DNA from: Algoriphagus antarcticus
Lineage (GTDB): Bacteria > Bacteroidota > Bacteroidia > Cytophagales > Cyclobacteriaceae
Assembly: GCF_002150685.1 (NCBI RefSeq)
Contig: NZ_MSSW01000003.1
Location: 62,001-126,000, forward strand
Length of the DNA stretch: 64,000 nucleotides
Reading direction: 5' to 3'
In this document: positions 36,411 to 45,435 of the stretch, one piece after another
Numbering within the stretch: the first letter of the stretch is position 1
How the letters are laid out: every line of letters starts with the position of its first letter
The notes under the pieces: model-generated
Seen by the model: the letters and a program-made list of their open reading frames with translations, nothing else
Database searches by the model: none
Told to the model about the DNA's origin: nothing
Position numbers and translations under genes: made by a program

Positions 36411-36440
36411 CACAAAAGCCATCGTGTGATGGCTCTTGTG
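36411..36440 (-). terminator. Minus-strand terminator after the UDP-glucuronate decarboxylase gene
   Basis: CACAAAAGCCATC and GATGGCTCTTGTG pair across a GTGT loop with a single mismatch. Read on the minus strand it is followed by TTTATTAC, a weak T-tract, 20 bases after the gene's stop. Confidence 0.65.
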
Positions 36441-36460
36441 TTAATGACTTATGGCTGGAA

Positions 36461-37393
36461 TCAGATTACAGATTCGAAGTAGGCTATAGTTTTAATCAAC
36501 CCTTCTCTGAGATTTACAGTAGGTTCCCAGTCCAATTCTTTTTTCGCCAGATCAATCAAAGGTCTCCTTTGCATAGGATCATCTTGAGGCAATGGCAAAA
36601 AGACCATTTTACTATTGCTATTGGTGAGATCGATGATTTGCTGTGCAAGTTGCAGCATCGTGAATTCATCCGGGTTGCCAATATTCACTGGGCCAGTGAA
36701 TCCATCCCGGCTATTCATTAGCCTGTACATGCCTTCGATATTATCGTCCACATAGCAGAAAGAACGTGTTTGCTTTCCGTCTCCATACATGGTAATGTTT
36801 TCGCCTTTTAGCGCTTGTACTATAAAGTTACTCACAACCCGACCATCGTTCGGGTGCATTCTTGGGCCATAGGTATTGAAAATCCGCATGACTTTGATTG
36901 CTACTTTATGTTGTCTGTAGTAATCGAAAAAGAGCGTTTCTGCACATCTCTTTCCTTCATCGTAGCAGGCTCTTGGACCAAGAGTATTTACACTTCCTTT
37001 GTAAGATTCTGGCTGAGGGTGAACTTCCGGATCTCCATAAATCTCTGAAGTACTTGCCTGTAAAATTTTGATTTTTAATCTTTTAGCAAGTCCAAGCATA
37101 TTCATAGCTCCAATGACAGACGTTTTGGTAGTCTGAACTGGGTCAAATTGATAATGAATAGGAGAGGCAGGACAAGCCAAATTATAGATTTCATCTACTT
37201 CTACATAAAGTGGATGCGTGACATCGTGACGAAGTAATTCAAAATTCTTGTTGTCAAGAAGGTGGTGGATGTTTCTTCTGTTGCCAGTGAAAAAATTATC
37301 TACACAAAGAACTTCATTTCCTTCAGATAGAAGGCGATCACAAAGGTGGCTGCCAAGAAATCCGCCGCCACCACTTACTAAAACTCGTTTCAT
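36461..37393 (-). CDS. uxs: UDP-glucuronate decarboxylase (UDP-xylose synthase)
   Basis: The 310-residue extended-SDR enzyme converts UDP-glucuronate to UDP-xylose with bound NAD. The NAD-binding [17 protein letters not shown], the UXS-typical [35 protein letters not shown], the active-site [16 protein letters not shown] and YDEGKR (catalytic Tyr-Lys), and [21 protein letters not shown] are all present. It supplies a sugar donor for surface polysaccharides. It follows the acetyltransferase gene on the same strand after 100 bases; its link to uronate catabolism upstream is only by position. Confidence 0.93.
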   Translation of the reverse strand: MKRVLVSGGGGFLGSHLCDRLLSEGNEVLCVDNFFTGNRRNIHHLLDNKNFELLRHDVTHPLYVEVDEIYNLACPASPIHYQFDPVQTTKTSVIGAMNMLGLAKRLKIKILQASTSEIYGDPEVHPQPESYKGSVNTLGPRACYDEGKRCAETLFFDYYRQHKVAIKVMRIFNTYGPRMHPNDGRVVSNFIVQALKGENITMYGDGKQTRSFCYVDDNIEGMYRLMNSRDGFTGPVNIGNPDEFTMLQLAQQIIDLTNSNSKMVFLPLPQDDPMQRRPLIDLAKKELDWEPTVNLREGLIKTIAYFESVI

Positions 37394-37493
37394 TCAATTA
37401 AAACAAAAAGTTCAAAAACACTTGTGGCCAAAAATAAGCAATTGTTTCTCAAAATAAGGAAATACAATTGGGCAATCGGTATATCAATGCGAC

Positions 37494-38048
37494 TTACACC
37501 AGATACTTAATCACTTTGGCTGGATTTCCGGCTATTACTACATCTGATGGGAAATCTTTAGTCACCACAGCCCCTGCGGCAATAACTGTTCGCTCCCCGA
37601 TAGTCACTCCGGGACAGATCACTGCTGATCCACCTATCCATACATCCGAGCCAATGGTAATGGGTTTGCCATATTCCCACATTTCTCCTCTTTTGACAGG
37701 ATCGAGTGGGTGAGTGGCTGGGTAAAACTGGACATTTGGCGCCACAAATACGCGATCGCCAAGGGTGACTTTGCAGACGTCTAGTACTACGCAATTGAAG
37801 TTGAAGAACACATCGTCTCCAACTTCAATATTTGATCCGTAGTCGCAATAGAATGGAGGCTCTACCCAGAAATTCTTCCCAGCTTTTCCAAAAATTTTTC
37901 TTACCAGAGAAATTCTCAAATCGGTATTTTCCGGATCCGAGTCATTGAAGGTTTTTACCAGTTTTCTCACCTCTAAGCGCTCTGTTACCAATTCAGGATC
38001 ATTGGCTTGGTAGAGTTCGCCTGCTAGCATTTTCTCCTTTTCTGTCAT
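37494..38048 (-). CDS. Sugar O-acetyltransferase, left-handed beta-helix family
   Basis: The 184-residue protein matches the maltose/galactoside acetyltransferase family (LacA/Maa): N-terminal [16 protein letters not shown], the hexapeptide repeats from YDGYG-like [21 protein letters not shown] to [31 protein letters not shown], and the C-terminal [11 protein letters not shown]. The catalytic His lies in PATHPLDP. It transfers acetyl from acetyl-CoA to a sugar. Its start overlaps the uxuA stop by four bases, so it is translationally coupled with uronate catabolism. Confidence 0.9.
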   Translation of the reverse strand: MTEKEKMLAGELYQANDPELVTERLEVRKLVKTFNDSDPENTDLRISLVRKIFGKAGKNFWVEPPFYCDYGSNIEVGDDVFFNFNCVVLDVCKVTLGDRVFVAPNVQFYPATHPLDPVKRGEMWEYGKPITIGSDVWIGGSAVICPGVTIGERTVIAAGAVVTKDFPSDVVIAGNPAKVIKYLV

Positions 38049-39220
38049 TTTTTTTGACTGTATAATAATCCTGCTTCTACACCTCTGATTTCTGCCAAAC
38101 CTTTTAATCTGCCGATTGCTGAATAGCCAGGGTTGGTTTTTTTGCTCAGGTCATCCAGCATCAGATGGCCATGGTCAGGTCGCATAGGTAGGCTTTTGCC
38201 TCGCTTCTGCTGCACCTGAATGATCTCATCGATCACTGCCACCATCGGTACATTTCCTTCCAGGTGATTGTCTTCAAAGAAGTTGCCAGCCTCATCTCTT
38301 TTGGTGCTTCGCAAATGGATGAAATGGATGTGATCACCAAATTCTCTCACCATAGCAGGCAGATCATTGTCCGCACGTACTCCAAAAGAACCGGTACAGA
38401 AAGTCAACCCATTGGATGGGCTTGGCTGATCTCGCAGAATCCTTCTTGCATCATCTGCTGTGCTCATGATTCTGGGAAGACCGAATAATGGAAATGGAGG
38501 ATCATCCGGGTGGATTGCTACACAAACTCCGTTTTCTTCAGCGACAGGGACGATAGCATCCAGAAAAAGTCTCAAGTGCTCAGCTAGCTTAGCTGCATCG
38601 ATTCCATCGTATGTTGCCAGCATGGTTTTAAATTCTTCTAATGTATAGCCGATCTCCGAACCTGGAAGCCCTTTCAGCATATTATCGAAGATCATCTGAT
38701 GCTTGGCAGGGGTCAGCGCTTCGTAGTAAACTTTTACTTTATCATATTCTTGCTGAGAATATTCAGCTTCTGCACCTTCTCTTTCCAGGATAAAAAGGTC
38801 AAATGCCTGAACAGCTTTTTTCTCGTAAAGCAAGGCTTTCGCACCGTTTGGAAGCTCATATTCCAGGTCTGTTCTCGTCCAGTCAAGGATCGGCATGAAA
38901 TTATAACAAACAGTGAAGATGCCTTCTGCAGCAAGATTTCGAAGGGTTTCTTTATAGTTTTCGATTACCTCAAGGTAATTTCCCGAGCGTGTTTTGATGA
39001 CTTCATGAACGGGAACCGACTCTACTACTGACCAAGTCAAACCGGCAGCTTCAATGATGTTTTTACGTTTTTTTATTTCTTCTCGCGACCATGTTTCGCC
39101 ATTGGGAATATGGTGTAGAGCCGTTACAATTCCGGTTGCTCCTGACTGGAGAATATCTCTTAAACTAACAGGGTCATTTGGTCCATACCAGCGCATGGTT
39201 TGCTCCATTTTATAGGTCAT
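38045..39220 (-). CDS. uxuA: Mannonate dehydratase
   Basis: It converts D-mannonate to 2-keto-3-deoxygluconate. The N-terminus [19 protein letters not shown] and [21 protein letters not shown] match the family closely, and [40 protein letters not shown] and [12 protein letters not shown] hold the metal- and substrate-binding residues. The frame is open to 39277, but the family N-terminus supports ATG 39220 or ATG 39208; I chose 39220. It lies downstream of uxaC-uxuB but is separated by a 700-bp repeat-rich gap, so it may have its own promoter. Confidence 0.95.
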   Translation of the reverse strand: MTYKMEQTMRWYGPNDPVSLRDILQSGATGIVTALHHIPNGETWSREEIKKRKNIIEAAGLTWSVVESVPVHEVIKTRSGNYLEVIENYKETLRNLAAEGIFTVCYNFMPILDWTRTDLEYELPNGAKALLYEKKAVQAFDLFILEREGAEAEYSQQEYDKVKVYYEALTPAKHQMIFDNMLKGLPGSEIGYTLEEFKTMLATYDGIDAAKLAEHLRLFLDAIVPVAEENGVCVAIHPDDPPFPLFGLPRIMSTADDARRILRDQPSPSNGLTFCTGSFGVRADNDLPAMVREFGDHIHFIHLRSTKRDEAGNFFEDNHLEGNVPMVAVIDEIIQVQQKRGKSLPMRPDHGHLMLDDLSKKTNPGYSAIGRLKGLAEIRGVEAGLLYSQKK

Positions 39221-39349
39221 TGTTTTATGAGTTAGTTGTTTTAAAATAGGATTACGAGCAATGTTGCCAATAGCCAAATATTCTGATCTTAATTAATTTC
39301 CTTCATTTCTCTCAAAAAGGAGATTCGAAGTATTGAAATAATTCATCAC

Positions 39350-39660
39350 CCTCGGGGAAGCCGGGGGCAAAGAAAATGTTAGATAAACAAGCCCTGAAGG
39401 GGTGCAACTTTCAGGTCTCGCCCTTTCAGGGCTCTTGAAAGCTTAGGTATTCATTTGCCCTGCACTTCGTACAGGGTTATGAATGGTTCGGCTCCTTCGG
39501 AGCTATTCCAAAATTTATATAATTTAATATGAGTATCCGTAATCCTGCACGTTGCCAAATATAATACTGATTTGCTTCCTCAAATCCCTCCCGATATTCG
39601 GGGCAGGCTCTTACCCCCTTTGAGAAAGGGGGAATTTGATCCGATTTAGAATCAAGATTT
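39350..39660. repeat. Cluster of dispersed palindromic repeats between uxuB and uxuA
   Basis: Three kinds of repeat-like DNA follow each other. AGCCCTGAAGGGG pairs with CCCTTTCAGGGCT (39390-39432); a GCCCTGCACTTCGTACAGGG segment leads to GGCTCCTTCGGAGC (39457-39504); and CCCCCTTTGAGAAAGGGGG (39614-39632) forms a long hairpin. The first two resemble a palindromic repeat common in Bacteroidota genomes (general familiarity). Short open frames here are not genes. Confidence 0.65.
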
Positions 39661-39700
39661 AGCTTTTTTCCGGAACGTGCAACAAAGCGAACACTCATTT

Positions 39701-39852
39701 AATTTAATATGATTATACGGAATCTTGCCAGTAGAAAATTTATAGGATCGAAGATCCAAAGACACCTTGAATTCTGGTTTACTCCGGTCTTCCAACCCAT
39801 TGACCAAAGAGAATTCGCTTACTGGCAGAAAAGCGTACGTACATAATTTAAT
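39701..39852 (+). repeat. Dispersed TGCCAGTA-bounded repeat, copy C
   Basis: Left flank AATTTAATATGATTATACGG (39701-39720), TGCCAGTA at 39726-39733 and its inverse TACTGGCA at 39820-39827, right flank GTACATAATTTAAT. The central part is shorter than in copy B by one GGTCATC-containing unit. It lies just 3' of uxuB, in the gap before uxuA. Confidence 0.9.
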
Positions 39853-39947
39853 TATAACAACACTGGCCTCCATATTATCTTATGTTTGGTTCTCTATACT
39901 AGAATGAAAGCGAAAGTGATTTATCAGAGATTTGAGATTTCAAATCG

Positions 39948-40766
39948 CTAAACTCCCGAGTAAGCACCGAATCCACCATCTACAGCTACGATAGTTCCTG
40001 TGACGAAAGCCGAAGCTTCAGCGCAAAGCCAATGCAAAGCTCCATTCAGATCTTCTGGCTTGCCAAATCTATGCATGGGCGTGTGGCTTATAATCTGATT
40101 GCCTCTGCCAGTCAAGTTCCCATCAGGTTCGGTGAGAAGTGCTCTGTTTTGCTCAGTCAGGAAAAATCCCGGAGCAATGGCATTTACTCTGTATTCTGGG
40201 CCGTGTTTGGTGCAAAGCTCCACGGATAGAAACTTGGTAAGGTTATCAATCGCCGCTTTGGCAGAAGCGTAACCCAGCACCCGTGTCATTGGCCTGGAAG
40301 CAGCCATAGAGCTGATGTTTATGATGTTTCCCTTGCCATTCTTCAGCATTAGTGGAAAAAGAATCTTGCAAGGGATGGCTGTTCCGAGGTAGTTCAGATC
40401 CATTACTTTTCGCAAGGCATCCAGCTCCAAATCCTGTAGCGTTTTGTCTGGAGTGATTACTGCTCCGGGCATATTTCCTCCGGCGGCATTGATCAGTATG
40501 TCAATGTAGCCATGCTCTTTTTCTATTTCTGAAAAGACTCTCTGAATGCTAGCTTCATCAGTGACATCGCAGATATAGCCAAATGCTTTGCCTCCGGAAT
40601 CGGCTATTTGCTTTACCAGGTCTTTTACTTTATCAGGATTGCGACCCAAGATCAGGACTTCTGCTTCTTCACCGGCTAGGTATGAACTCATGGATTGACC
40701 AAGAACGCCAGTGGCACCCGAAAAGGCTATTTTTTTCCCGTGGAGGGAGAATAGAGAACTACTCAT
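39948..40766 (-). CDS. uxuB: D-mannonate oxidoreductase, SDR type
   Basis: The 272-residue short-chain dehydrogenase should reduce D-fructuronate to D-mannonate. It has the cofactor motif SGATGVLGQSM (TGxxxGxG variant), CDVTDEAS, NAAGGNMPG, catalytic SSMAASRPMTRVLGYASAKAA (Ser, Tyr, Lys) and the C-terminal FVTGTIVAVDGGFGAYSG. SDR alone does not prove the substrate; the assignment comes from its place two bases after uxaC and near uxuA, as in Gram-positive and Bacteroidota uronate operons where an SDR replaces the long-chain UxuB. Confidence 0.82.
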   Translation of the reverse strand: MSSSLFSLHGKKIAFSGATGVLGQSMSSYLAGEEAEVLILGRNPDKVKDLVKQIADSGGKAFGYICDVTDEASIQRVFSEIEKEHGYIDILINAAGGNMPGAVITPDKTLQDLELDALRKVMDLNYLGTAIPCKILFPLMLKNGKGNIINISSMAASRPMTRVLGYASAKAAIDNLTKFLSVELCTKHGPEYRVNAIAPGFFLTEQNRALLTEPDGNLTGRGNQIISHTPMHRFGKPEDLNGALHWLCAEASAFVTGTIVAVDGGFGAYSGV

Positions 40767-40768
40767 AA

Positions 40769-42208
40769 TTAAACGTGAAAGTTTTTTGGACTAAAGTCAA
40801 AGTATTGTTTTGCGTTGTTGTAGCAGATATCAGAGATGATGCCGCCCAACCATTTTTCATCCCAAGGAAGTTCGCCATTGGCTACGTCTTGTCCAAAAAG
40901 ATTGCATAGTACACGACGGAAATATTCATGACGTGGAAAAGAAAGGAAGCTGCGGGAATCTGTAAGCATCCCTATAAAACAGCTGATCAGCCCCATATTC
41001 GATAGGGTATTGATTTGCTTTTCCATACCATCCTTCTGATCCAGATACCACCAGCCAGAGCCGAACTGTATTTTTCCCTTGATTGAACCGTCGTTGAAAT
41101 TACCTATCATCGTGGCAAAAATCTCATTGTCGCCAGGGTTGTTGTTATAGATGGCAGTTTTGGCAAGTTGATCATTCAAATTCAATCTATTGAAAAAGCC
41201 ACCCATTGCTTTCGCTTGGGAAAAATCCCCAATAGAATCAAATCCAGTGTCAGGACCCAAGATCCGAAGTGAGCGCTCATTGGTATTTCGCAGAGCCCCT
41301 AGGTGAAATTGCTGTACCCAACCTTTTGCATGATACATTTTGCATAGGGCAAGGAGCGTAGTGTATTTGAAGAAATTCACTTCTTGTGTTGAGAGTACTT
41401 TTCCTGCCTGCACTTGTTTGAAAATGGTTTCGATGGAATAGTCATTTTCTCCAAAAAAGTATAATTGCTCCAGCCCATGATCAGATAGTCTGCAACCTCT
41501 TTCATGGAAATAATCAATTCGTTTGTTTAGCGCTTCCACTAATTTTTCGAAAGAGGTGATTTCAATGCCCGTGGTCCCGCCAAGTTGGTTAAGATAATTC
41601 AAATAGAAGGTTGGGTTCTCTACTGCATAGGCTTTATCAGGTCGGAAAGCTGGATACATACCAAGCTTATTTCCTTTTTTGTGGAAAGAAACATGCTGAT
41701 CCAAGGAATCCAAAGGATCGTCTGTGGAGCACACGACTTCCACTTTCATTTGTGCCAAAAGCCCTTGAGTGGAATAAGTATCTTGCTCCAAGGCAGTATT
41801 ACAATGCTTGTAAACTTCAGTGGCATTCGCTTCAGACAGTAATTCGTCAAACCCAAAATATCTTTTCAGCTCCAGATGAGACCAATGATAAAGTGGGTTT
41901 CTAAGTGTGTGAGGTAAGGTCTTTGCCCAATGCATGAATTTCTCTTCGTCTGACGCATCGCCAGTTATGAACTTTTCATTGATACCGAAGGTCCGCATTG
42001 CCCGCCATTTGTAATGGTCACCTGCAAGCCAGATTTGAGAAATATTTTCAAACTTTTTATTTGCATTGATTTCCGTAGGCGGAAGGTGATTGTGATAATC
42101 TATGATGGGAAGATCTTTGGCATATTGATGAAAAAGCGTTTTGGCAAAATCATTTTGCAATAGAAAATCGTCAGACAAGAATGACGCTTTCGTGGTGGTA
42201 TAAGGCAT
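40769..42208 (-). CDS. uxaC: Glucuronate isomerase
   Basis: The 479-residue amidohydrolase-fold enzyme interconverts D-glucuronate and D-fructuronate (and galacturonate and tagaturonate). The N-terminal LPIIDYHNHLPPTEI, IWLAGDHYKWRAMR, PLYHWSHLELKRYFG, VVCSTDDPLDSL, VQQFHLGALRNTNER and SRSFLSFPRHEYFRR blocks match UxaC. It is the first gene of an operon with uxuB and diverges from the LacI regulator across a 176-bp control region with a candidate operator. Confidence 0.96.
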   Translation of the reverse strand: MPYTTTKASFLSDDFLLQNDFAKTLFHQYAKDLPIIDYHNHLPPTEINANKKFENISQIWLAGDHYKWRAMRTFGINEKFITGDASDEEKFMHWAKTLPHTLRNPLYHWSHLELKRYFGFDELLSEANATEVYKHCNTALEQDTYSTQGLLAQMKVEVVCSTDDPLDSLDQHVSFHKKGNKLGMYPAFRPDKAYAVENPTFYLNYLNQLGGTTGIEITSFEKLVEALNKRIDYFHERGCRLSDHGLEQLYFFGENDYSIETIFKQVQAGKVLSTQEVNFFKYTTLLALCKMYHAKGWVQQFHLGALRNTNERSLRILGPDTGFDSIGDFSQAKAMGGFFNRLNLNDQLAKTAIYNNNPGDNEIFATMIGNFNDGSIKGKIQFGSGWWYLDQKDGMEKQINTLSNMGLISCFIGMLTDSRSFLSFPRHEYFRRVLCNLFGQDVANGELPWDEKWLGGIISDICYNNAKQYFDFSPKNFHV

Positions 42209-42285
42209 TTGATATTTAGGCTTAAATTCTACAACTGATTATTAACTTAAAAATACCCTGAATCAACTTCATTTGAGGAATAAAA

Positions 42286-42304
42286 TGCGGAAACGATTTC
42301 GAAA
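42286..42304. promoter_or_regulatory. Candidate LacI-family operator between uxaC and lacI-type gene
   Basis: GCGGAAACGATTTCGAAA is a partial palindrome around a CG centre and matches 14 of 19 positions of the site upstream of the susC gene at 48630. It is 77 bases upstream of uxaC and 81 upstream of the regulator, which fits autoregulated control of both. Confidence 0.5.
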
Positions 42305-42384
42305 TTATGCAGGCGGTATAGGTTTAATAACCCCAATGATTTGTAATTTGTACGCAATAATTAACCCAGTTTACCCTTAATATC

Positions 42385-43407
42385 ATGATTTCAGGAATTA
42401 GTTTGAAAGAGTTGGCCGCTGAACTAAATCTCGCGCCTTCTACTGTTTCAAGAGCTTTAAACGATAGTTACGAAATTTCAGAAGCAACTAAGAAAAAGGT
42501 AATTAGCATGGCTGAGAAGCTAAATTACCATGCCAATCCCTTCGCAAGAAGTTTGCGCGAAAACAAGAGTAAAACCATTGCTGTAATTATCCCGGAGCGC
42601 ATCAATAGCTTTTTTGCGCAGGTAATGGATGGCATAGAAGAAATTGCACAAGAACATGGATACCATCTCTTAGTTTATAATACACATGAGGATACGGAGC
42701 GGGAGCGAAAAATCGTGAATTTGCTCTTAAATGGAAGAGCAGATGCAATTGTCATGTCGGTTACCAGTCAAACAAGTGATATCTCGCATTTGCGAAAATT
42801 GCATGATAGGGGACTTCCCATCATATTTTTTGATAGAATAAGAGCAGAAATTCCTACCACAAAATTCATTACGAATGACTACGAAAGTGCCTATGAAGGA
42901 ACCAAGCATCTGATTAAGCAAGGCTGCAAAAGAATTGCATTGTTTACGTTATGCAAAGATCTTTCGATTAGTCAAGAGAGACAACGAGGTTATAATGATG
43001 CTATCAAAAGCGAAGGCTGGGAATTGGATCCAGGGTTGACACTTTACTGTAGCCATAATGAAGAGATTAATGTGAAATTAATAGAAGAATTTTTGCAATC
43101 GCCTGATCGACCAGATGGTATTTTGTCATCCGTTGAGAAGTTGGCCTTTGCAACTTATCATGCAGTAAAAAGAACAAAATTGAGAATTCCTTCAGATTTG
43201 AAATTGATTAGTTTTTCCAATTCCTCGATTGCAGGTTTGCTAAACCCTTCACTTTCTACTATCACTCAGCCAGCTTTATCTATTGGAAATGAATGTGCAG
43301 AGTTGCTTATTAAGAAATTGACAAAGCCTCTGCATTATGATTTGATAGATCAGGTGGTCACTATTCCTTCTAAGATCACGATCAGAGAATCGACTTTGGG
43401 AGAATAG
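42385..43407 (+). CDS. LacI-family transcriptional regulator of uronate use
   Basis: The 340-residue repressor has an N-terminal helix-turn-helix (ISLKELAAELNLAPSTVSRAL, then LNYHANPFARSL as the hinge region) and a periplasmic-binding-protein-like ligand domain (IAVIIPERINSFFAQVMDGIEE, DRIRAEIPTTKFITNDYESA, GILSSVEKLAFATYHAVKR). Divergence from uxaC suggests that it responds to a uronate or its catabolite; in other bacteria the homologues are named UxuR, KdgR or ExuR-like. Its terminator follows 25 bases after the stop. Confidence 0.9.
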   Translation: MISGISLKELAAELNLAPSTVSRALNDSYEISEATKKKVISMAEKLNYHANPFARSLRENKSKTIAVIIPERINSFFAQVMDGIEEIAQEHGYHLLVYNTHEDTERERKIVNLLLNGRADAIVMSVTSQTSDISHLRKLHDRGLPIIFFDRIRAEIPTTKFITNDYESAYEGTKHLIKQGCKRIALFTLCKDLSISQERQRGYNDAIKSEGWELDPGLTLYCSHNEEINVKLIEEFLQSPDRPDGILSSVEKLAFATYHAVKRTKLRIPSDLKLISFSNSSIAGLLNPSLSTITQPALSIGNECAELLIKKLTKPLHYDLIDQVVTIPSKITIRESTLGE

Positions 43408-43432
43408 TGAGAAAAGAAATTAGCTTTGGGAT

Positions 43433-43463
43433 GCTGTTGCGATAATCGTAACAGCTTTTTTTT
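43433..43463 (+). terminator. Terminator of the LacI-family gene
   Basis: GCTGTTGCGAT pairs with ATCGTAACAGC (one G-T wobble) around a single base, followed by eight T residues. Confidence 0.9.
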
Positions 43464-43481
43464 GAGCCTTTAAAAATGGGA

Positions 43482-43520
43482 TAAAAAAAACGGAGACCAA
43501 TTTATTAAACTGGCCTCCGT
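43482..43520 (-). terminator. Minus-strand terminator of SusCD operon 1
   Basis: ACGGAGACCA and TGGCCTCCGT pair as an imperfect stem; on the minus strand it is followed by TTTTTTTTA. It lies 62 bases beyond the susD stop. Confidence 0.85.
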
Positions 43521-43581
43521 AACAAAGCCTCTGCTGTGAAAATCACTCTTCAAAGCGTATAGCTAAGTATTTTAATCTTAT

Positions 43582-45417
43582 TTATTCGTCCGTTTCGATA
43601 GTCGTGAGCGGAGGAATGTTGTTTTCAAAACCGTAGTACCCCTCATTTTGGTTTAGGTGACCTTTGGTATTTGAATTAATAGCATTCTGTGGAATTGGCC
43701 AAAGTACGTGGTAAGGACTTAGCGTATAAGTGTCTCCGTGTCTGGTAAATACGCCCTTATTGTAGTAATCAGTTACTTCCATAATTCTATCGTAATAGAA
43801 ATTATTTTGAGAGAAGTCAGCCTCATTATAGCTCTTACCATTGTAAGGAGTTTTGCCAGTCATTGCAAAGATTCTTGCCATTCTAGTCAGTTCAGTTTTT
43901 CTAGGCTCTTCATAGTATAGTTCTCTAGCTCTTTCATCCAAAACAGTACCGATAGTAATATCAGCTGCAGTGTATGGAGCAGCACCCGCTCTAGTTCTTA
44001 CAGCGTTAATATCCGCTGCAGCACCAGCAAGGTCGCCCAGCCAATATTTAGTTTCAGCTCTCAATAGATATGATTCAGCAAGTCGGAAAATATACCAGTC
44101 TGTATTTCCACCTTGTGGTTGAGGACGGTTCGGATCTGGTACATACAGTTTGTAATGCGGCCATGAGAACCAGCTTCTGATGGTATCTACTACTATTACT
44201 ACCCCGGCATCATTTCTGAATTCAAGATTTTCACCGTAATAGGGGTCTGAACCGGAGATGCCAGGATTATTATACACAAGGTCTGACATATTCATCCAGT
44301 TGCCTGGAGCATGTCTTAAGTCATTTTCATCATCCCAAATCATGCTTTGGTGATACCATGTACCTCTCAATCTCCCTATACCTCTTCCAAATTCAGTCAC
44401 TTGGTCGATTGAAATTCCTGCCCGATCCGAAGTTCCTTTGTTTCCAGCAGGAGTGTTGATATTTGATCCCCAAAAAGGCACGGCGTTTCTCATCGTAATA
44501 ATACCACTTGAATTTCCATCCGTATCAATTCTATCCATCACAAGAAGGATAGACTCAGTGTTACGTACAGTGGATTTGTTTTCAGGTCTATGAAGATCCC
44601 AAATCACATTTTTAGTAGGGTCGCCTGCATCCACACCAAACCTCTCTGTCATGAGTGCATAAGGCCCACTATCAATTAATCTATTTGCTACATCTAATGC
44701 ATCTTGGAATTCACCGAGAGCAAGATTGATTTTGATCAAAAGATGCTGGAGGGCTCCTTTAGGCACTCTTCCTCTATCCATCACTACCGGAATCCATTCC
44801 TCTCCCCACTCAAGATCTTCTTTCATTTTTTTTAGAATCACCGTACGCTCGGTAGAGTAGAAGTCAAGTTTTGGTTGGATGACTTCTTCTAAAATCAAGG
44901 GTATGTCACCAAATTGTTGAGTTAGTCTATAGTAACGCAGTGATCTATGGAAATAGGCAGTTGCAAGAATATGGTTCCTTTCACCTTCATTTTCATAATC
45001 CTGAGGTTCATCGATTCTGGAAACTACTGTATTTGCATACTTGATTCCTTTGTATCCCTCATACCAGTACCATCCGATTCTGTTTGTATTTGTACTGTTG
45101 AGATTTGCATCTGGTGTGATCAGAAGGTCCATATCCTGAGCAGGTCCGGATTTATCGGTCGTACCTTCGATAGCTACTTCGGAGAAAATGTGCTCCGTAA
45201 GAATAGGGGAGCCATCACCGGTATATTCATGGCGCATGTTTCTTTCACAGGCAACCAAGGCTGCCCATAATCCACTTGCTTCATTATAGGTATTCTCTGG
45301 AGAGTAGAAAGACAAAGGCTTAGGTTCCAACCAATCTTCATTACATCCAGAAGTCACTGCTATAATCAATCCTGTCAAAAGGATCTTTATTGAGTTTGTT
45401 TTACTTCTTATATTCAT
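43582..45417 (-). CDS. SusD/RagB-family glycan-binding lipoprotein (pair 1)
   Basis: The 611-residue surface lipoprotein has a lipobox AVTSGC and the SusD fold: an N-terminal segment with WLEPKPLSFYSPENTY, TPR-like helices (ATAYFHRSLRYYRLTQQFGDIPL) and the C-terminal YIFRLAESYLLRAETKYWLGDLAGAAADINAVRTRAG and DERARELYYEEPRKTEL blocks. It binds an oligosaccharide and closes over the partner SusC channel encoded 18 bases upstream. The ligand is unknown; uronate enzymes next door suggest a uronic-acid-containing glycan. Confidence 0.94.
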   Translation of the reverse strand: MNIRSKTNSIKILLTGLIIAVTSGCNEDWLEPKPLSFYSPENTYNEASGLWAALVACERNMRHEYTGDGSPILTEHIFSEVAIEGTTDKSGPAQDMDLLITPDANLNSTNTNRIGWYWYEGYKGIKYANTVVSRIDEPQDYENEGERNHILATAYFHRSLRYYRLTQQFGDIPLILEEVIQPKLDFYSTERTVILKKMKEDLEWGEEWIPVVMDRGRVPKGALQHLLIKINLALGEFQDALDVANRLIDSGPYALMTERFGVDAGDPTKNVIWDLHRPENKSTVRNTESILLVMDRIDTDGNSSGIITMRNAVPFWGSNINTPAGNKGTSDRAGISIDQVTEFGRGIGRLRGTWYHQSMIWDDENDLRHAPGNWMNMSDLVYNNPGISGSDPYYGENLEFRNDAGVVIVVDTIRSWFSWPHYKLYVPDPNRPQPQGGNTDWYIFRLAESYLLRAETKYWLGDLAGAAADINAVRTRAGAAPYTAADITIGTVLDERARELYYEEPRKTELTRMARIFAMTGKTPYNGKSYNEADFSQNNFYYDRIMEVTDYYNKGVFTRHGDTYTLSPYHVLWPIPQNAINSNTKGHLNQNEGYYGFENNIPPLTTIETDE

Positions 45418-45435
45418 TTTAGTTTTTTTTTAGGC

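Noticed and set aside
36461..39220. UDP-glucuronate decarboxylase as part of the uronate catabolic pathway
   Set aside because: It acts on a nucleotide sugar in biosynthesis; adjacency alone does not make it catabolic.
39477..39873. Two short minus-strand open frames between uxuB and uxuA
   Set aside because: They lie inside the palindromic repeats and copy C of the dispersed repeat.
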